Of a stretch of 64,000 nt of DNA, positions 46,572-57,744 are shown piece by piece. Numbering within the stretch: the stretch's first letter is position 1; each line of letters opens with the position of its first letter. The DNA comes from Capsicum annuum. Lineage: Eukaryota > Streptophyta > Magnoliopsida > Solanales > Solanaceae. Below the pieces are notes generated by a model. The model ran no database searches, was not told where the DNA came from, and was given only the letters and a program-made list of their open reading frames with translations. The translations under genes were made by a program, and so were the position numbers. The stretch is taken from NCBI RefSeq assembly GCF_002878395.1, contig NC_061112.1, positions 40,104,727 to 40,168,726 of the forward strand, in the 5' to 3' direction.

Positions 46572-49019
46572 TGTAAGACCCCAAACAATCCTAAGCTCAA
46601 TTCAGTCTTGTAAGCTTGCCATAGGGTCCCCAGACTTAGAAAATTCTAGCTAAGTATTCAGACTTAGTATAATTTTGGCCTTCGCAAGTTGGAAACCCTA
46701 TTTCACGACTCTTATGACCTTAAATTATGAATCTTTAGATTGATTCATGATCAAGAATGCCAGTAAGTATCCCCAAACAAGTTTCAAATTTTTTGGACCT
46801 CGTTTAGATCATGTTCAAGTGACCAAAATAGTGAGTCGATGCGATCTCGACGCGTCATGTCATCCATCGAGTCAAAAGATAACTTTTCCCTCAACTCAGT
46901 CTAAATTCCAGTGAACCAAAATAGACTCAACACGGTACATTGGCCATCGTATTGATGCTAACTACGCAGCGCATCGACAGTTCAGTTTTCAGTAATTAAA
47001 AAGTCGCATCCTTAGGGGTATTTGGGTCTTTTCCCACAACCTTCATCCCCCTAAAAACACGAAATTTAGCCTTCTTTTTTCAATATGCACTCATTATTTC
47101 AAAAATTTCTCAAGAAAAAAAACCCTAGGTGATTAAATTTCAAATTCAAGGCTCAAGATTCCACCGTTAATTTTCAAGAATTTAGCAACCAAGGTATGTC
47201 AAGTGTTCATCCAAGGGTTCCCTCCACCCTTGGAATCCAAGAAGCTCTTTTAAACTTCAAGTCGCTTGATTTGATGCTTTGCATGATTTGGATACAAGTG
47301 TATTAATGATTATAATGTTTATTGGGTTTATATTCTATGATTAAGTGCAAGATTTATGTAAAAACAACTATCATGTATGTAGTATCATGTGAATTCAAAT
47401 TAAAGCCTTGAAATTATGATGCTCATGTATTTATTAGTACTCTGTACACATACAATGCTTTCCAAGTATTTGATGAGTTGTTCATGAGAATAAAATAATG
47501 AAATTATATCATGATAGCATGTATTCAAGTTTATGTCATGTAAGTGTTTGCTAGAATGTCTCTATGAATGAATGATGATCAAGTAGTTATTTATCATGTT
47601 TCAAAATTGTGCCATGTCATATAATTTATGCTATCGACTCTCAGGATACTATCAATCATGTCACGATCATTAGTACTCTTATTCAGTTAAAGAACTTAGG
47701 AAAACTCAGTAGACTCAGTATCAGTCCAGTCTAGTTCTTTATTCAGTTCAGGCCACAGTAAATTCAGTAGTTAACAGAATTCAGTTGTATTCGTCAGTTA
47801 ATGGAACTCAGTTCAGTTTAGTTAGATAGTATAATCAGTAACAATTTAGTCAAGCCTAGTACGAACTAGAAATTAGTTCAGTGTCTATTCAGTTGGAAGT
47901 AGGATTCAGCACCGAGTTAACCCAGGGATAGGAGCATTCCTGCAAGTAGAGGGCTTGACCCTTAGTAGCAATCCCTGCGTTATAGAACTACGTAGCCAGT
48001 GTAGGTTGAGATATCTTCCTGCCAAATATTATGAGGGTTGCTATATCTCATTCGAGTTTTCCAGTTAGGGAGGGTTAATGAAAGACTTTTCTGTCAGAGA
48101 GGGTTAACTCATAGCTTGTCTTTACCCATGGCACGGTACTGACACCCTTCCAACTGGGGTTATAAGTTGGACCCCAATCTATTTAGAATAGGACATGTTG
48201 GTTAGATGATTACCTCCCATAGTCTCAGTTTTAGTTTTAATCTCAGTACAAAACTCAGTTCAGTTCTACAGATTCAGGACTGTCAGACACAGTCACTTCA
48301 TTCAGTACGGAACTAAGTATGGTTCCACAGAATTAGGAATATTAGATAAATTCATTTAGTTATCATAATTCAGTATTAGTATACTAAGATATCAGTTAAT
48401 CAGTATTTAGACTTAGTATACATTGTTATCACGATATCAGTTATAGTATATGTATTCATGCATGTACTCCCATTCTATTATATTCATGTCATTCAGTTAG
48501 TATTGTTCATGCATATGAACCCATGCATTTTAGCCTACCTCACTTAGCATACCAGTACATTCAAAGTGCTGACACATACTTTTCTCTTGCGCTATGATAT
48601 CGTAAATCATAGGTTCAGACGCACGGGCTTCCAATCATCCCTAGCAGTACAGATTTTCAGCAGTCAGAGTTAGTGGTGAGTCCTCATAATTCGAGGACAT
48701 GATTATTATTTTAGCATTTCAGTTTTATTTTAGTAGCCAGAGTCAGTTGGGGACTTATCCCATCAACTCCACATCTCAAATAGTTTAGAGGCTTTTCAGA
48801 CTAGAGTATTTTTAGATAGACGTTTCAGTTTTGGTGTTTCTATACCATATTTAGTTTTACTTTAGTATTTAACCTTATGGCATGTTTTCTTGCCTAATTT
48901 CTGCATATTACAGTATTATTATTCATTTGTTGTAGCAGGTACCAGTCATGGGTTAGCTTATGGTCCTTCGGGATTATAAGCACAGTGTAGCATCTGGGGT
49001 ACAAACTTGGGGTGTTACA
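46572..49019 (+). repeat. T3 5' LTR
   Basis: 2,448 bp. Motif array 46836-46980, then the block GGGTATTTGGGTCTTTTCCC (47017-47036), a leader with AACCCTAGGTG, then a long TCAGT-rich part (47640-48470) and inverted-repeat segments (48152-48192). No gene. Confidence 0.93.
46836..46980 (+). promoter_or_regulatory. T3 LTR motif array
   Basis: TCGATGCG (46836) and TCGACGCG (46847), then TCGAGTC (46867), and a second diverged unit ending in CGCAGCGCATCGAC (46966-46979). In the 3' LTR the unit start TCGATG is at 54402 and again at 54495, 93 bp apart. The 5' copy has lost about 13 bp in between. Confidence 0.6.
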
Positions 49020-49023
49020 AACT

Positions 49024-49036
49024 TGGTATCAGAGCC
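49024..49036 (+). other. T3 primer binding site
   Basis: TGGTATCAGAGCC, perfect complement of the initiator Met tRNA 3' end, five bases after the LTR. Confidence 0.92.
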
Positions 49037-49242
49037 GAAGGTTCAACAGAGTCCTAGGAAGTCTAAAAACCATATCTAGTAGAGTCTTACGCATGGGCGT
49101 ATAGCACGCCACACTTATGGACAGAAGGCTATGAGATGCTTTAGGAAAAATTTCCCTTCTTTTAGTACTCATAACATGAGAGTGGGCATGAGCTCAAGTT
49201 AAACTCTCTATCTAATCCAATTTTCTCTTCTGTTTATAGAAT

Positions 49243-50450
49243 ATGCCTCCAAAGAGAGATAAGGGAAGAGGAACGGGAGACCATCTAGAACCCCATCCCC
49301 TCCATCTAGATCCTCTAGACAAACATATCTCCCTCACTGAGTTTAGAGCAACTTTCACCATCTTAGCTAATTCTATGGTAGCCCAGAATGAACTTCCATC
49401 TACTGTTTTGGCCAACCCAGTGGCCAATACTTCTGCTGCTAGGATTCAGGATTTCACCCGAATGAACCCTCCATCTTTTACTAGGTCTAAGTCAGATGAG
49501 GACCCTTAGGAATTTCTTGATTAGTTGCAGAAAGTTACAGATATTATGGGGGTGAAAGCTAGTAAGAGTGACGAGTTAGCCATATACTAATTACAATATG
49601 TGGCACACTCATGGTTTAAACAATGGAAAGCAAAAAGGGTCGCACATGCAGGGACTATAGAATGTGAGGAGTTTGTTATTGCTTTTCAGGATAGGTTCTT
49701 CCCACTAGAGTTGAGGGAAGTGAAGGTTTTGGAGTTTATAAATTTGAAGCAGGGCAACACGACGATGCAAGAGTATTCTCTTAAGTTTACTCAATTAACC
49801 AGATATGCTTTTTATGTGGTAGAAGATAGCAGATCTAAGATGAGTAAGTTTATGTCTGGCGTATCTAACAGTGTGGTCAAAGAGTGTAGGACCATAATAT
49901 TGATTAAGAAGTTAGATATATCTAGGCTCATGGCACTGCTCAGTAGGTAGAGAAGGCTAATAATAAAGATAAGGAGAGAGAGAACAAGAGAGCGAGAATA
50001 GGTAGTTTCAACTTTGCTCAGCCTAAGTCAGAGGGTGGGAATCGTTCTCAGTTCCACCTAAAATCCTCAGTTCAATATCTATCCTCATCTAGTGCTCCTG
50101 TGCCAAAATTTAGAGATGGCAACAGAGATAGGGCGTTAGGACCTAAACCCCAGGGTGATGTTAACAGTGCTCGAACCAATCCCTTTTGTTAAAAGTAAGG
50201 CTGAAACCACCCGGGTATCTGCAAAACTAGTAGTGATGTGTGTTTTGGATGTGGCAAGCTAGGCTACAGGGTCAGACAGTGTCCTCAAGTGGGTTCTCAG
50301 AGTCAGCATAACCATCTCCCAGCTCAGTCTGGTTTCCTGAATTAGCAAGGTGATGCATCCAGTGCCACCAGTAGGCAGTGTCTAAATAGACTATATGCTC
50401 TTCAGTCTCGACAAGCTCAGGAAAGTTCTCCTGATATGGTCACTGGTACG
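49243..50450 (+). pseudogene. T3 gag
   Basis: Starts ATG at 49243 (MPPKRDKGRGTGDHLEP). Capsid: EFRATFTILANSMVAQN, FTRMNPPSFTRSKSDEDP then TAG (49507-49509) and a second TAG (49522-49524), both where Gln is usual. A clear stretch 49600-49950 follows with FVIAFQDRFFPLELREVKVL, MQEYSLKFTQLTRYA, DSRSKMSKFMSGVS. The zinc knuckle (50241-50282) reads CFGCGKLGYRVRQC, with His replaced by Tyr (50265-50267). Confidence 0.88.
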
Positions 50451-50852
50451 TTATAAGTTTATTATTTGCATTTTGATGCTTTGCTAGACCCAGGAACTTC
50501 CTTGTCCTTTCTTACTCCATATATAGTTGTTGACTTATAAGTAAGTCACGAAATCCCACTAAAGCCTTTCTCAGTCTATACCCCAGTGAGTAAATCTATT
50601 ATAGCCCAACGAGTATACAGGAACTTTCTGGTTATGGTATCTAAGAAAGTCACTTCAGCAGACTTACTCGAATTAGAGATGATTAATTTTGATGTCATTC
50701 TCGGCATTGATTTTATTCATTCCTACTCTGCCTCAGTGGACTGTAGAAACAAAATTGTCCAGTTTCAATTTCTGAATGAACCCGTCCTTGAGTAAACGGG
50801 TAGTAATTGAACACTTAGGGGTCAGCTTATTTTTTACCTTTGGGCGAGAAAA
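50451..50852 (+). pseudogene. T3 protease
   Basis: Reads FDALLDPGTSLSFLTPY (Asp-Pro-Gly intact, near 50480-50520), a stop at about 50537, then KSIIAQRVYRNFLVMVSKKV (50586-), ADLLELEMINFDVILGIDFI and YSASVDCRNKIVQFQF. This is the aspartic protease with its usual C-terminal GMDWL-like block (here GIDFI). Confidence 0.85.
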
Positions 50853-51780
50853 ATGATATCTAAGGTATGTGTCTACCATCTCATTCGAGTCCAGGACTCT
50901 ATTTCAGAACCCCCTAATCTTGAATCAGTGTCAGTGACATATGAATTTCTAGATTTGTTTCCCAAAGATCTTCCTGTAGTTTCTCCTAAAAGGGAAATCG
51001 ACTTCGAAATGGACCTTTTTCCAGACACTCAACCCAACTCTATTTTTCCATACAAAATAGCACCTACAAAACCAGTGTGTCCCGATGGGGTGCCTCGATT
51101 TTTTTTGTGCATAAAAAAAATGGTTCTCTCAAAATGTGTATTGCTTACCGTCAGCTAAATAAATTCACGGTCAATAATAAGTATCCACTTCCTAGAATTG
51201 ATGACTTTTTTTACCGACTTTAGGGTTCCAGTTACTTCTCCAAGATAGACCTCAGATCGGGCTATCATCAGCTCAGAGTCAGAGAATGTGACATCTCAAA
51301 AATAGCCTTCAAAACTTGGGATGGTCACTTCAAATTCTTAGTTATGTTATTTGGTCTTACCAATGCTCCTACAGCCTTCATGGACTTGATGAACTATGTG
51401 TTCAAGTAGTACTTGGACATGTTTGTCATAGTCTTCATAGATGACATTCTTGTCTACTCCCACAGTGAGCATGATCATATAGACCATCTCAGAATTGTAT
51501 TGCAGACTCTCAAAAACCATCAGCTATTTACCAAATTCAATAAGTGTGAATTTTTTCTGAGGTCAGTAGCCTTCCTTGGCCATATCATTTCTGGTGATGG
51601 CATTAGAGTTGATCCCCAAAAGATCGAAGCAGTAAAAAATTAGCCTAGACCTATCTCTCCTCAGATATCAGGAGTTTTTTGGTCTTGGCAGGCTATTACC
51701 CATGGTTTGTTGAGGGATTTTCATCTATGCCATCCCCTATGTCCAAATTGACTAAGAAGAAAGTCAAATTTTAGAGGTTA
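50853..51780 (+). pseudogene. T3 reverse transcriptase with internal deletion
   Basis: The linker VSVTYEFLDLFPKDLPVVSP and [19 protein letters not shown] leads to KIAPTKP (ends about 51078). A frame change then leads directly to [20 protein letters not shown] and [20 protein letters not shown], skipping about 23 residues usual there. Then [14 protein letters not shown] (first Asp kept), [15 protein letters not shown], a TAG at 51407-51409, and [12 protein letters not shown] (FIDD at 51434-51445), [20 protein letters not shown]. Confidence 0.88.
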
Positions 51781-52470
51781 GATTTTTGTGAAAAGAGTTT
51801 TTAGGAGTTAAAGACTCGACTCACTACAGCTCCATTTTGACCCTACCAGATGGTTCAGATGGGTTTGTGGTATATTACGATGCCTCCAGAGTTGGTTTAG
51901 GGTGTGTTTTGATGTAGAGAAGCAAGGTCATAGCCTACACCTCTAGACATCTTAAGCCCCATGAAAAGAACTATCCTACTCATGCTCTTAAGTTAGCAAC
52001 AGTAGTATTTGCCTTAAAGATTTAGAGGCACTATTTATATGGGGTGCACATTGATGTGTTAACTGACCATAAGAGCTTACACCATGTGCTCTCTTAGAAA
52101 TATTTAAACCTCTGTCAGAGAAGGTGGTTGGAGTTGTTGAAAAACTACAACATATGTCCTACATCATCTGGGTAAAGCCAATATAGTGGCTGATGCTCTC
52201 AGTAGGATGTCCATGGGTAGTATTGCTCATGTGGAGGATGGTAAGAAGAAGTTAGTTCAGAAAGATTATCAATTTTCCTGACTAGGTATTCTCATAATCA
52301 ATTCAGTAAAAGGCAGTGTATGGGTGCAGAGTAGTTTAGAATTATCCCTAGTTTTTGAGGTGTAGGAAAAGCAAGATAGGGATCCCAGTCTAGCTAAGTT
52401 AAAGAAATCATTCAGAGATCATAAGGTAGAGGTTTTCTCCCAAGCTGGAGATGGTGTTTCGCACTTCCAG
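51781..52470 (+). pseudogene. T3 RNase H
   Basis: Readable with stops: YYDASRVGLGCVL (first Asp, near 51875), a stop after [36 protein letters not shown] (the usual Glu position reads LK), LYGVHIDVLTDHKSL (Asp kept), RRWLELLKNY, ADALSRMSMGS (52191-) with the last Asp kept. Confidence 0.83.
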
Positions 52471-53459
52471 GGTCGGCTATGTATGCCAGGTATAAATGAC
52501 TTGAGATAGCGAGTTCTTGCAGAAGCACATGGTGAATGGTACTCTATTTATCCAGGGGCCACTAAGATATACCATGATTTATGGTAAATTTTTTGGTGGA
52601 GTGGGATGAAGAGAGACATTGCAGAGTTTGTGGCTAAGTGCTAAACATATCAACGAGTTAAGATTGAGTATCAGAAGCCTACTAGGTCTATACAGGAGTT
52701 TAGTATTCCTGCTTGGAAGTGGGAAGAAGTGAACATGGACTTTGTCATGGATTTGCCTTGCACTCATCGCCAGCATGATTTCGTTTGGGTCATCATAGAC
52801 AAGATGACCAAATCAGCTCATTTTCTACCAGTCCATACCTCATATTTAGTCGAGGATTATGCTAAACTCTATATCAAGTAGTTAGTCATATTGCACGGTG
52901 CTTCATTGTCCATTATCTCAGATAGAGGTACCCAGTTCACCTCTTATTTTTGGAAAGCATTCCAAAAGGGACTGGTACCTAGTTCACCTTAGTACAGCCT
53001 TTCATCCTCAGACAGATGGTCAAGCAAAAAGAACTATTTAGACTTTAGAAGATATGTTGCAAGAGTGTGTGATAGAGTTTCAAGGTAGTTGGGATAACCA
53101 CTTGCCTTTGATTGAATTTGCATATAACAACAACTATCATTCTAGCATTCAGATAGCTCCATTTGAGGTTCTTTATGAGAGCAGGTGTAGATCTCCTATC
53201 GGTTGGTTTGAAGTGGGTGAGGCCATAGTGGTAGGGCCTGACTTTGTATTTGATACCTTAGAGAAAGTTCAGTTGATTAGGAAAAGGCTTAAGACAACTC
53301 AGAACTGACAGAAATCATACATAGATGTACGCAAAAAGGATCTCGAGTTTGAGATTGGTGATTTTGTGTATTTGAAAATCTCTCCTTTGAAAGAAGTGAA
53401 GAGGTTTGGAAAGAAGAGGAAACTCAATCCCTGATATGTCGGTCCTTACCAAATTCTCA
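52471..53459 (+). pseudogene. T3 integrase
   Basis: Zinc region AEAHGEWYSIYPGATKIYHD then WWSGMKRDIAEFVAKC, stop, TYQRVK (CxxC broken: stop and Tyr). Core EEVNMDFVMDLPCTHRQHDF and ISDRGTQFTSYFW (both Asp kept). After a one-base frame change, TDGQAKRTI then TAG (53039-53041): the catalytic Glu reads Lys. Then LPLIEFAYNNNYHSSIQIAP and GWFEVGEAIVVGPD (53054-53308). Confidence 0.87.
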
Positions 53460-53868
53460 GCCATTTTAAAAAGGTAGCTTACGAGCTTGAGTTGCCTTCA
53501 GACTTAGCTTCAGTGCACCCAGTGTTCTAGGTCTCCTTGATTAAGAAATGCATAGGTAACCCAGCAGTCATAATCCCTATAGATGGCATAGATATTTAGA
53601 ACAGCCTCTCTTATAAAGAAACTCCCGTCGAAATCCTTGATTATCAAATTCGCAGACTAAGGAACAAAGAAGTCCCTCTAGTCAAAGTTCTTAGGTGGAA
53701 TCAGTCCGTTGAGGGAGCTACTTGGGAAAAAGAGGCAGACATGCAGACCAAGTATCCTCTCCTTTTCTCCGCAAATTCAAACTCAGCCCAAGGTAACAGT
53801 TTTTATTTGAATTACTTAGCTACCAACTTGGTATCAATTAACGTTGCATACTCCATCATGCATTCATG
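53460..53868 (+). pseudogene. T3 integrase tail and chromodomain
   Basis: HFKKVAYELELPSDLASVHP, VF then TAG (53528-53530), VSLIKKCIGNPAVI. The chromodomain reads YKETPVEILDYQIRRLRNKE, VPLVKVLRWNQSVEGATWEK and EADMQTKYPLLFSANSN, then runs to a stop at about 53868. Aromatic-cage-like residues (Tyr, Trp, Trp) are present, so this is the best preserved chromodomain here. Confidence 0.87.
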
Positions 53869-54124
53869 AATTAGTTTAGTCATGTACTCAGGCATCAACA
53901 TGCATATCCAGTATATAAGCTCAGCTTATCAGTAATCTCAGTCATGTATTCATGAATCATGTTCAGCTATGTAATCATGCATCAGATATGCATGTTCAGT
54001 ATGATAATTCAATTTATCAGTAATTTCAGTCATGAAATCATACTTCAGTTGTGCATGCCAAATGTCTAAATCCAATCTATCAGTATTCTCAGTTTAATCA
54101 GTCTCATTCGAGGAGGAATGTTCC

Positions 54125-54137
54125 CAAGGGGGAGATG
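54125..54137 (+). other. T3 polypurine tract
   Basis: CAAGGGGGAGATG immediately before the 3' LTR. Confidence 0.88.
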
Positions 54138-54138
54138 T

Positions 54139-56632
54139 TGTAAGACCTCACAAAATCCTAAGCTTAACTTAGTCTTTTAAGCTTCCTAAGGGGTCCCCAG
54201 ACGTAGAAAATTCAAGCTACGTATTCAGACTTAATATTAATTTGGCCTTCAAAAGTTGGCAACTCTATTTCACAACTTTTATGACCTTAAAGTATCAATT
54301 TTTAGATTGATTCAAGATCAGGAATGTCAGTAGGTGTCCCCAAATAAGTTTTGGATTTTTTAACCTTGTTTAGACCATGTTCAAGTGACAAAAATAGTGA
54401 GTCGATGCGATCTCGATACGTCTCACCATCCATCACGTCGTTCATTGCGTCAAATGGATAATTTTTTCCTCATCTCTGTGCAAATATCAGTGAATCGATG
54501 TTGACTCAACACATCACGTTGGCTATTGCATCAATGCCAATGACACGGTCTTTTGATCTGTGCATCAATAATTCATTTTTAAGTCATTAAAATGCCGCGT
54601 CCTAGGGATATTTGGGTCTTTTCCCACATCTTTCATCCCCCCAAAACATGAAGTTTAGTCTTCTATTTGTAACATACACTCATTATTTCATAAATTGCTC
54701 AAGATCAAAAAACCCTAGGTGATTAAATTTCAAATTCAAGGCTCAAGATTCCACCGTTAATCTTCAAGAATTTAGCAACCAAGGTATGTCAAGTGTTCAT
54801 CCAAGGGTTCCTTCCACCCTTGGAGTCCAAGAAGCTCTTTTAAACTTTAAGTAGCTTGATTTCATGCTTTCCATGATTTGGATCAAGTGTTTCCATGATT
54901 ATAATGGCGATAAGATTTATGTAAAAACAATTATCATGTATGTAGTATCATGTGAATTCATGTTAAAGCCTTGAAATTGTGATGCTTATGTGTTGATTAG
55001 TACTATCTGCATATACAATGCCTTCCTAGTGTTTGATGAGTTGTTCATGAGAATTAAATAATAAAATTATATCATGATAGCATATATTCAAGTTCATGTC
55101 ATGCAAGTGTTTGCTAAAATGTCCCTATGAATGAATGATTATCAAGTAGTTATTTATCATATTTCAAGATTGTGCCATGTTGTATAATTTATGCTATCGA
55201 GTCCTGAGGATATTCAATACCTGACAATTTAGCTGATTACCTAGAGCCATGGTCAGTCTTAGGATAGTATCAGTCATTTCACGATCAGTAGCATGTCACG
55301 ATCAGTATTACTCTCAGTAAGTTATAAAACTCAGGAGAAACTCAGTAGACTCAGTATAAGTCAAGGCCAGTTCAGTATTCAGTTCAGGCCTCAGTAAATT
55401 AATCCAGTTAATAGAATTCAGTAGTATTTTATCAGTCAATGGAACTTAGTGAACTCAGTTTAGTTCTGTTAGATAGTATAATCAGTAACAGTTCAGTCAA
55501 GCCTAGTATGAACTAGAAATCAATTCAGTGTCTATTCAGTTGGGAGTAGGATTCAGCACTGAGTTAACCCAAGGATGGGGGCATTCCTGTTGGCAGAGGG
55601 TTTGACCCTTAGTAGTAATCCCTTTGTTATAGAACTACATAGCCAGCAAGGGTTGAGATATCTTCCTGCCAGATATTATGAGGGTTGATATATCTCATTC
55701 GAGTTTTCCTGCCAACAAGGGTTGACGAAAGAGCTTCTTGTCACAGAGGGTTAACTCACAGCTTGTCTTTACCCGTGGAATGGTACTGACACTCTTCCAA
55801 TTGAGGCTACATGTTATACCCCAATCTATTTAGAAAGGGGCATGTCGGTTAGATAATTACCTCCCATAGTCTCAGTTTCAGATTTAGTCTTAGTATAGAA
55901 CTTAGTTTAGTTCTACAGATTGAGGAATGTTACAGTCACTCCGTTTAGTACAAAACTCAGTATAGTTTCACTAAATCAAGACTATCAGATATAGTCATTC
56001 AGTTATCAATATTAGTATACTCAGATATCAGTTAATCAGTATTCAGACTCTGTATCCATTGTTATCACTATCTTGCATATACTCTTATTCAGTTATATTC
56101 ATGTCATTCAGTCAGTATTGTTTATGTATATGAAACCATGCATTTCAGGCTACCTCACTTAGCATACCATACATTCAAAGTACTAATGCATACTTTTCTC
56201 TCATGCTATGATGTCTTATATCATAGGTTCATATACACAGGCTCCCGATCATCCCTAGCAGTTATAGATTTTCAGCAGTCAGAGTTTGTGGTGAGTTCTC
56301 ATTTTTCGAGGACATGATTATATGTCAGCATTTCAGTTTTATTTCAGTAGCCGGAGTTAGTTGGAGATTTGTCCCATCAACTCCATATCTTAGAAAGTTG
56401 AGAGGCTTTTCAGACTAGAGTATTTTCAGACAGATATTTCAGTTTTGGTATTGTTATACCGTATTCAGTTTTATTTCAGTATTGAACCTTATGGCATGTT
56501 TTCATCCTAATTTCCACATATTATAGTATTATTATTCAGTTATTTTAGCAGGTACCAGTCATGGGTTAGCATGTGGTCTTTCGAGATTATGAGCATCGTG
56601 TAGCATTCGGGGTACATACTCGGGGTGTTACA
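54139..56632 (+). repeat. T3 3' LTR
   Basis: 2,494 bp, TGTAAGACCTC ... GGGGTGTTACA. Motif units start at 54402 and 54495, the ATTTGGGTCTTTTCCC block is at 54609-54624, with TCAGT-rich sequence 55250-56110. No gene. Confidence 0.93.
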
Positions 56633-56637
56633 GTAAT

Positions 56638-57145
56638 TTTGAGAGAAAAAGGAAGATGATTCCCCTATGCATGTCCTTAATATTGTTATGGACGACTTGA
56701 GTTGAGGGAAAAAGACTCAATTTCCCCTTGATTTCTTTAATCAAGAAATTGGATGAAAGACACGAACGTGTTGTGTCCCTTACTCTGAGGGAGAGATCAA
56801 TACGTCGCGTACCTTGCTCCAGGGGAGAGACCAACGCGCCGCAGACCCCATCACAATGGGAGAGACCAACGCACCATATACCTATCATGAGGGCTCTCTA
56901 TCCCCACTATCCAAACACCTCCTAAAACCCATCAGAAAACTCCAAAAACTTTCCCGAGACATACCTTTAACCTCCCTAAACATGAATCTACTCAAATGGG
57001 GTCGGGAAGGCTAAAAATAAAATCCTTAAAGTCTTGGGATATTGAAATTACTAAGTCCTCAACACTTAGTGTAACTTTCAAGCCTTGGACCCCTTAAGCA
57101 TGCAACTACAACTGAATCAAGCTTAGAATCTTATGGGGCATTATA
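56638..57145 (-). repeat. T2 5' LTR, outer piece with second motif array
   Basis: Continues the T2 LTR after T3. It carries the four-unit array (56763-56880) and ends GGGGCATTATA, where the outer end CA reads TA. Frames 56628-57014 on both strands run through the array and are not genes. Confidence 0.88.
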
Positions 57146-57150
57146 ATTTT

Positions 57151-57744
57151 ACCCCTTTCTATGGTTGTTATATGTTGTTTTTGTGGTGTGAGGATGGTTG
57201 GCATAATTTTTGATGCAATTTGAAATGATTTGTGCGAGTTTGTGGTCTTTAGAGATTAAAAAGGCCTCATAGATGACTTTGGTCAACATTTATTATTTTG
57301 TGTATCAAATGGCAAAATAGACTATGCCAGCAGATCCAAAACGTCGATTTTGAGATGGTAGCATAGTAGGATTGATTTGATGGCTTTTGGATCTCATTTT
57401 GACCCTTGATTTGGAAATTTGTGAAATTTGTTCTCTAGGATCAATTTTGTGAAGACAATTTTTTTGAAAATCAAATATCGCCATTGAGTTTGACACATCA
57501 AACTTAGTCTAGTAGCATATTTTTTTCCTTCACGAGATTTCAAATGAATCTCGTACGGTGGATCGACAACTTTGCAACTTAGCAAAGTTGTTGATCCACT
57601 TGATATCTGGTGTAACAGCTTTAACAGCAAAAGGACTGCTAAATCAGTAGCCGCTTTAGCAGGTTAGGCAATGCTTTAGTGAACCCTTCCAGTCAGGGCA
57701 ACTACCGCTAAAATGGAGTTTTGACCGCTTCAGCAATCTCCGCT
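57151..57744 (+). repeat. Element A 3' LTR, piece 2, with motif array
   Basis: Aligns with sense-strand B (for example CATCGGATGGCAAAA-like and CCAACAAATTCGAAACG-like stretches against 57308-57350 here). From 57618 it holds GCTTTA/GCTAAA motifs at 57618, 57638, 57653, 57673, 57707, 57727 and 57742 (steps 20, 15, 20, 34, 20, 15). It is cut by solo LTR B at the last motif. Confidence 0.78.

Larger units (their letters stand above)
46572..56632 (+). mobile_element. T3: chromovirus (Del/Tekay-type) inserted in T2's LTR
   Basis: 10,061 bp, TGTAAGACC ... GTGTTACA, perfect target duplication GTAAT (46567-46571 and 56633-56637). 5' LTR 46572-49019, primer site, gag from 49243, protease, RT, RNase H, integrase, chromodomain to about 53866, purine tract, 3' LTR 54139-56632. 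By hand the first ~290 aligned LTR bases differ at about 42 positions (~14%), so even this most inner insertion is old. Confidence 0.94.
37690..57145 (-). mobile_element. T2: chromovirus (Del/Tekay-type), carrying T3 in its 5' LTR
   Basis: Perfect 5-bp target duplication ATTTT (37685-37689 and 57146-57150) inside the LTR of A. Without T3 and its duplicated GTAAT it is 9,390 bp. On the minus strand: 5' LTR 57145-44820, primer site 44814-44803, gag from 44597, protease, RT, RNase H, integrase, chromodomain, purine tract 39855-39842, 3' LTR 39841-37690. The LTR ends have decayed: TG reads TT at 44820 and the outer CA reads TA at 57144-57145. Confidence 0.9.

Noticed and set aside
49024..49036. 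tRNA-like sequence TGGTATCAGAGCC
   Set aside because: It is the primer binding site complementary to a tRNA end, not a tRNA gene; no cloverleaf around it.
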